Shown: positions 5,029 to 8,200 of the stretch, piece by piece
How the letters are laid out: each line of letters begins with the position of its first letter
Position numbering within the stretch: the first letter of the stretch is position 1
NCBI GenBank assembly: GCA_946481735.1
Contig: CAMLOU010000165.1
Location: forward strand, 1-8,200
Direction of reading: 5' to 3'
Length of the DNA: 8,200 nucleotides
DNA from: an uncultured Cellvibrio sp.
GTDB lineage: Bacteria; Pseudomonadota; Gammaproteobacteria; Pseudomonadales; Cellvibrionaceae
Position numbers and translations under genes: made by a program
Notes under the pieces: generated by a model
The model's database searches: none
The model's input: the letters and a program-made list of their open reading frames with translations, nothing else
What the model was told of the DNA's origin: nothing

Positions 5029-8000
5029 ATATATCCTCCTGGTCTATCCGCAATCCCACGCCCGCCATCATGCTGTTCCTGATGCTCACTTTTTTTGGCC
5101 TGATGGGATTTCGGGCGATGAAGGTCCAGAATTTTCCTGATGTTGATCTGCCTGGCATCATCGTGACGGCAGAGCTGCCCGGCGCTTCACCGGTGCAACT
5201 GGAAAACGATGTTGCGCGCAAGATCGAGGACTCTATCGCTACATTGCAGGGCGTCAGGCATATCGAGAGCGTCCTGACTGACGGCAGCGCCCGGATTTCG
5301 GTGGAGTTTCATCTGGAAAAATCGGTTCAGGACGCGGTCGACGACGTGCGCGATGCGGTAGCGCGTGTGCGTTCAGATTTACCGGCGGATCTGCGCGATC
5401 CGGTAATTGAAAAAATTGAAATTGCCGGCAGCCCTATTCTCACTTACACGGTTGCTTCGCCGAGGCTGGATGACGAAGCGCTTTCCTGGTTTGTCGACAA
5501 TCAGATCGCTCGCACCCTGCTATCGATACCCGGTGTCGGCGCGGTAGCGCGAGTCGGCGGTGCGACGCGCGAAGTGCGCGTCGAACTTGATCCGGCCCGC
5601 TTGCTGGCGATGAACGTGACCGCTGCTGATCTCTCGCGCCAGTTACGCCTGACGCAACAGGAAGCTGCCGGCGGGCGTGCCAGCCTGGGTGGCGCCGAAC
5701 AATCGATTCGCACCATCGCGACGGTACAGACGGCGGAAGAACTCGCCCGTATGGACATCACCCTGGCCGATGGTCGGCGTGTCAGTCTCGATCAGATTGC
5801 CCGGGTACAGGACACGGTGGCCGAGCCGCGCTCCATGGCGTTGCTCGACGGACAACCGGTGGTCGGCTTCGAAATCATGCGCTCGCGCGGCGCCAGCGAG
5901 ATTGATGTCATGCAGGCGGTGCGTGCTGAGGTAGCGCAGCTGCAGGCAAGGCATCCCGACATCACCTTTACCGAAGCCCTCAATTTCGTTGACCCGGTGG
6001 AAGAAAATTACAAAGGTTCCATGACGCTGCTCTACGAGGGCGCAGCACTCGCCGTGTTGGTAGTCTTCCTGTTTTTGCGCGACTGGCGCGCCACCGTTGT
6101 TGCTGCCGTTGCCTTGCCCTTGTCGGCAATTCCCACCTTCGCGGTCATGCACTGGATGGGTTTTTCCATCAATACCATCACGCTGCTGTCCCTGTCGTTG
6201 GTGGTGGGGGTGTTGGTTGATGACGCCATCGTCGAGATCGAAAACATCATGCGTCACCTTCGTATGGGCAAGACGCCCTACCGGGCGGCAATGGAAGCGG
6301 CAGACGAGATCGGCCCGGCGGTCGTCGCGACAACATTTACCTTGATTGCGGTGTTTCTGCCGACCGCCTTTATGGGCGGCATGGTCGGCAAGTTTTTTGT
6401 GCAATTCGGCTGGACCGCCGCTATCTCGGTCTTTTTCTCGTTGGTCGTGGCGCGCATGCTGACGCCGATGATGGCTGCTTACTTTCTCAAGCTGCCCAGG
6501 CACGACGACACAACGCCGCGCTGGTTAAGGCGCTATGAGCAGTGCGTGCAATGGTGTCTGAAACACCGCATAACCACAGTGATCGGCGCGCTGGTTTTCT
6601 TTATTAGCAGTTTTGCGCTGGTGCCGCTCCTTCCCACCGGTTTTATCCCGCCGGACGACGTATCGCAGACTCAGATAACCGTGACACTGCCGCCCGGCAG
6701 CACGCTGACGCAGACCTCGGCGGCGGCTGAGCAGGCACGGCGGTTGATAGAAGAGAACCCTTATGTACAGCGGGTCTACACCGCTATCGGTGGTGGCGGC
6801 TCGGCGGGTTCTGGCCCTATCCCGGATGGTGGTGCAACCGACGTACACACGGCGAACATGACGATCACGATAACCCCTCGCAAGGACCGGTCGGGCGTCT
6901 CCCGGCAGCAGATCGAAACACAACTGCGTGACGCACTGATGCTGTTGCCGGGTGCGCGCGTCAAGGTGGGTACGGGTGAATCGGAAAACTATGAGCTGGT
7001 GCTCGCAGGCGAGGACAGCCTCGCGCTCGCCAGTTATGCCCAACAGGTGGAGCGGGAGTTGCGCACTATCGCTGGCGTAGGCGCCGTTATCTCAACCGCG
7101 AGTCTGGTGCGTCCGGAATTGATTGTGCGTCCCGACTTTGCCCGCGCCGCTGATCTCGGCGTGACATCGGCCGACATCGCCGATGCCCTGCGCGTGGCTA
7201 CCAGTGGCGACTACGGCCAGGAACTTGCCAAGCTGAACCTGAGCGAACGGCAGGTGCCTGTTGTCGTGCGGCTTTCCGAGGCGGCCCGCGAGGATCTGCA
7301 AACGCTAAAGCGCCTGCCAGTACGTGGGGCCCGGGGCTCGGTACCCCTGGAAAATGTCGCCACGCTGACTCTCGGTAGCGGTCCGTCGGACATCACGCGT
7401 TATGACCGCATGCGCAATATCAATGTTGAGGTCGAGCTGAATGGCCAATCCTTGGGCGATGTCGAGCAAGCCGCCCTAGCGCTACCGTCTCTGAAGACAC
7501 TGCCGCCGGGCATCACCCGAACCTCCGGTGGTGATGCGGAAAACATGGGTGAATTGTTTGAGAGCTTTGGTTTGGCCATGATCACGGGCGTGTTGTGCAT
7601 TCACATGGTGCTGGTGGTGTTGTTCAAGGATTTTGTGCAACCGGTGACGATTCTCGCGGCGCTAGTGCTATCGATCCCCGGCGCGTTCCTCGCGCTGTTT
7701 ATCACCGGTTCCGCGTTGTCCATGCCGTCAATGATTGGCCTGATTATGCTGATGGGAATCGCCACCAAAAATTCGATTCTGCTGATTGATTACATCGTTC
7801 TCGCGCGCCATGAATATGGCCTGACCCGGTGGGATGCCGTTATCGACGCCTGCCGCAAACGTGTTCGCCCTATTGTGATGACGACCATCGCCATGGGTGC
7901 AGGCATGTTGCCCATCGCATTGGGTTGGGGCGCCGATTCAAGCTTCCGCGCGCCCATGGCAATTGTTGTGATCGGGGGATTGATTACCTCAACCTTTTTG

Positions 8001-8087
8001 AGCTTGCTGGTGATCCCGGTGGTATTTACTTATGTGGATGACGCGGTGCAGTGGCTGTTGAAAAACGTAGAAAAATATTTTCGGTGA
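5025..8087 (+). CDS. HAE1-type RND multidrug efflux transporter (AcrB family)
   Basis: The 1020-residue protein has the usual RND plan: TM1 at about 11-32, a large periplasmic porter loop, TM2-6 at about 330-495, TM7 at about 514-535, a second periplasmic loop, and TM8-12 at about 840-1010. Proton-relay residues equivalent to AcrB D407, D408, K940, R971 and T978 are present as Asp399, Asp400 (GVLVDDAIVEIENI), Lys915 (GIATKNSILLIDY), Arg946 and Thr953 (RVRPIVMTT). This points to a proton-driven drug exporter, not a metal-efflux (CusA) member. The likely start is the GTG at 5025, with AGGGTGA (5012-5018) 6 nt upstream; it overlaps the adaptor stop as GTGA. No outer-membrane factor follows, so it probably borrows a TolC-like channel encoded elsewhere. 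The substrate is unknown. No intrinsic terminator is evident after the stop. Confidence 0.96.
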   Translation: MNISSWSIRNPTPAIMLFLMLTFFGLMGFRAMKVQNFPDVDLPGIIVTAELPGASPVQLENDVARKIEDSIATLQGVRHIESVLTDGSARISVEFHLEKSVQDAVDDVRDAVARVRSDLPADLRDPVIEKIEIAGSPILTYTVASPRLDDEALSWFVDNQIARTLLSIPGVGAVARVGGATREVRVELDPARLLAMNVTAADLSRQLRLTQQEAAGGRASLGGAEQSIRTIATVQTAEELARMDITLADGRRVSLDQIARVQDTVAEPRSMALLDGQPVVGFEIMRSRGASEIDVMQAVRAEVAQLQARHPDITFTEALNFVDPVEENYKGSMTLLYEGAALAVLVVFLFLRDWRATVVAAVALPLSAIPTFAVMHWMGFSINTITLLSLSLVVGVLVDDAIVEIENIMRHLRMGKTPYRAAMEAADEIGPAVVATTFTLIAVFLPTAFMGGMVGKFFVQFGWTAAISVFFSLVVARMLTPMMAAYFLKLPRHDDTTPRWLRRYEQCVQWCLKHRITTVIGALVFFISSFALVPLLPTGFIPPDDVSQTQITVTLPPGSTLTQTSAAAEQARRLIEENPYVQRVYTAIGGGGSAGSGPIPDGGATDVHTANMTITITPRKDRSGVSRQQIETQLRDALMLLPGARVKVGTGESENYELVLAGEDSLALASYAQQVERELRTIAGVGAVISTASLVRPELIVRPDFARAADLGVTSADIADALRVATSGDYGQELAKLNLSERQVPVVVRLSEAAREDLQTLKRLPVRGARGSVPLENVATLTLGSGPSDITRYDRMRNINVEVELNGQSLGDVEQAALALPSLKTLPPGITRTSGGDAENMGELFESFGLAMITGVLCIHMVLVVLFKDFVQPVTILAALVLSIPGAFLALFITGSALSMPSMIGLIMLMGIATKNSILLIDYIVLARHEYGLTRWDAVIDACRKRVRPIVMTTIAMGAGMLPIALGWGADSSFRAPMAIVVIGGLITSTFLSLLVIPVVFTYVDDAVQWLLKNVEKYFR

Positions 8088-8119
8088 CAAGTGGCATCTA
8101 AACGTCAGTAAATCCTGAA

Positions 8120-8200
8120 TTACCAGTCAAAATCGCACAACAAATACAGCCGTTTATCACTAGCTGCTAAACCAACACAATCATAAAGTGGTAACCGTTG
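8120..8200 (-). CDS. Possible 3' end of a gene entering from the right (uncertain)
   Basis: On the minus strand a frame is open from the window edge to a TAA at 8122-8120, giving 26 residues ending LYLLCDFDW. It would be convergent with the RND gene, leaving 32 nt between stops. A stretch this short can be open by chance, and I do not recognise the peptide. The remaining bases of 8088-8200 show no other gene or clear terminator. Confidence 0.22.
   Translation of the reverse strand, partial: QRLPLYDCVGLAASDKRLYLLCDFDW

Noticed and set aside
5643..6503. Long open frame antisense to the RND gene
   Set aside because: Its His/Gln/Gly/Arg-rich composition is typical of the shadow of a GC-rich coding strand, and the RND frame is certain here.
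1..8200. CRISPR arrays, tRNA or rRNA genes, insertion sequences, phage attachment sites
   Set aside because: No regularly spaced repeats, cloverleaf sequences, transposase motifs or paired terminal inverted repeats were found on reading both strands.

Overview
The window most likely comes from the chromosome of a gammaproteobacterium. This is inferred from moderate GC content (higher in the large genes), a PmrAB/QseBC-type two-component system, a MipA/OmpV-family outer-membrane protein and an HAE1-type RND pump. The genus cannot be read from the sequence. No rRNA, tRNA, CRISPR array, insertion sequence or phage gene was seen.

Layout. Positions 1-277 (minus) hold the N-terminal part of an exported PQQ-type beta-propeller protein, cut by the window edge. 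Positions 278-596 contain no convincing gene. They hold a candidate response-regulator box with a possible -10, and a long hairpin in the presumed leader of the propeller gene. Positions 597-3685 (minus) are a tight four-gene operon: MipA/OmpV outer-membrane protein, OmpR-family response regulator, sensor histidine kinase, then a tiny AT-rich pentapeptide-repeat protein. Consecutive genes overlap by 1, 41 and 10 nt. Positions 3686-3861 are a divergent control region with an 11-bp tandem repeat and three hairpins. Positions 3862-8087 (plus) are a two-gene efflux operon, a periplasmic adaptor and an RND transporter, overlapping by 4 nt. Positions 8088-8200 are mostly noncoding, with a possible gene end entering from the right on the minus strand.

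How the genes probably work together (inference). A kinase with an acidic periplasmic sensor and an outer-membrane MipA protein with an acidic loop would detect an envelope stress or a cationic compound. The response regulator would then bind the tandem repeat between the two operons and control both the sensor operon and the RND pump. No TolC-like outer-membrane factor is encoded here, so the pump would need one from elsewhere.

The least ordinary item is the 75-residue pentapeptide protein at the end of the kinase operon. It has 13 consecutive five-residue steps, resembles the N-terminal part of Qnr quinolone-protection proteins, and stops where Qnr proteins have their glycine hinge. A second hexamer-N5-hexamer box, upstream of the beta-propeller gene, suggests that gene may belong to the same regulon.
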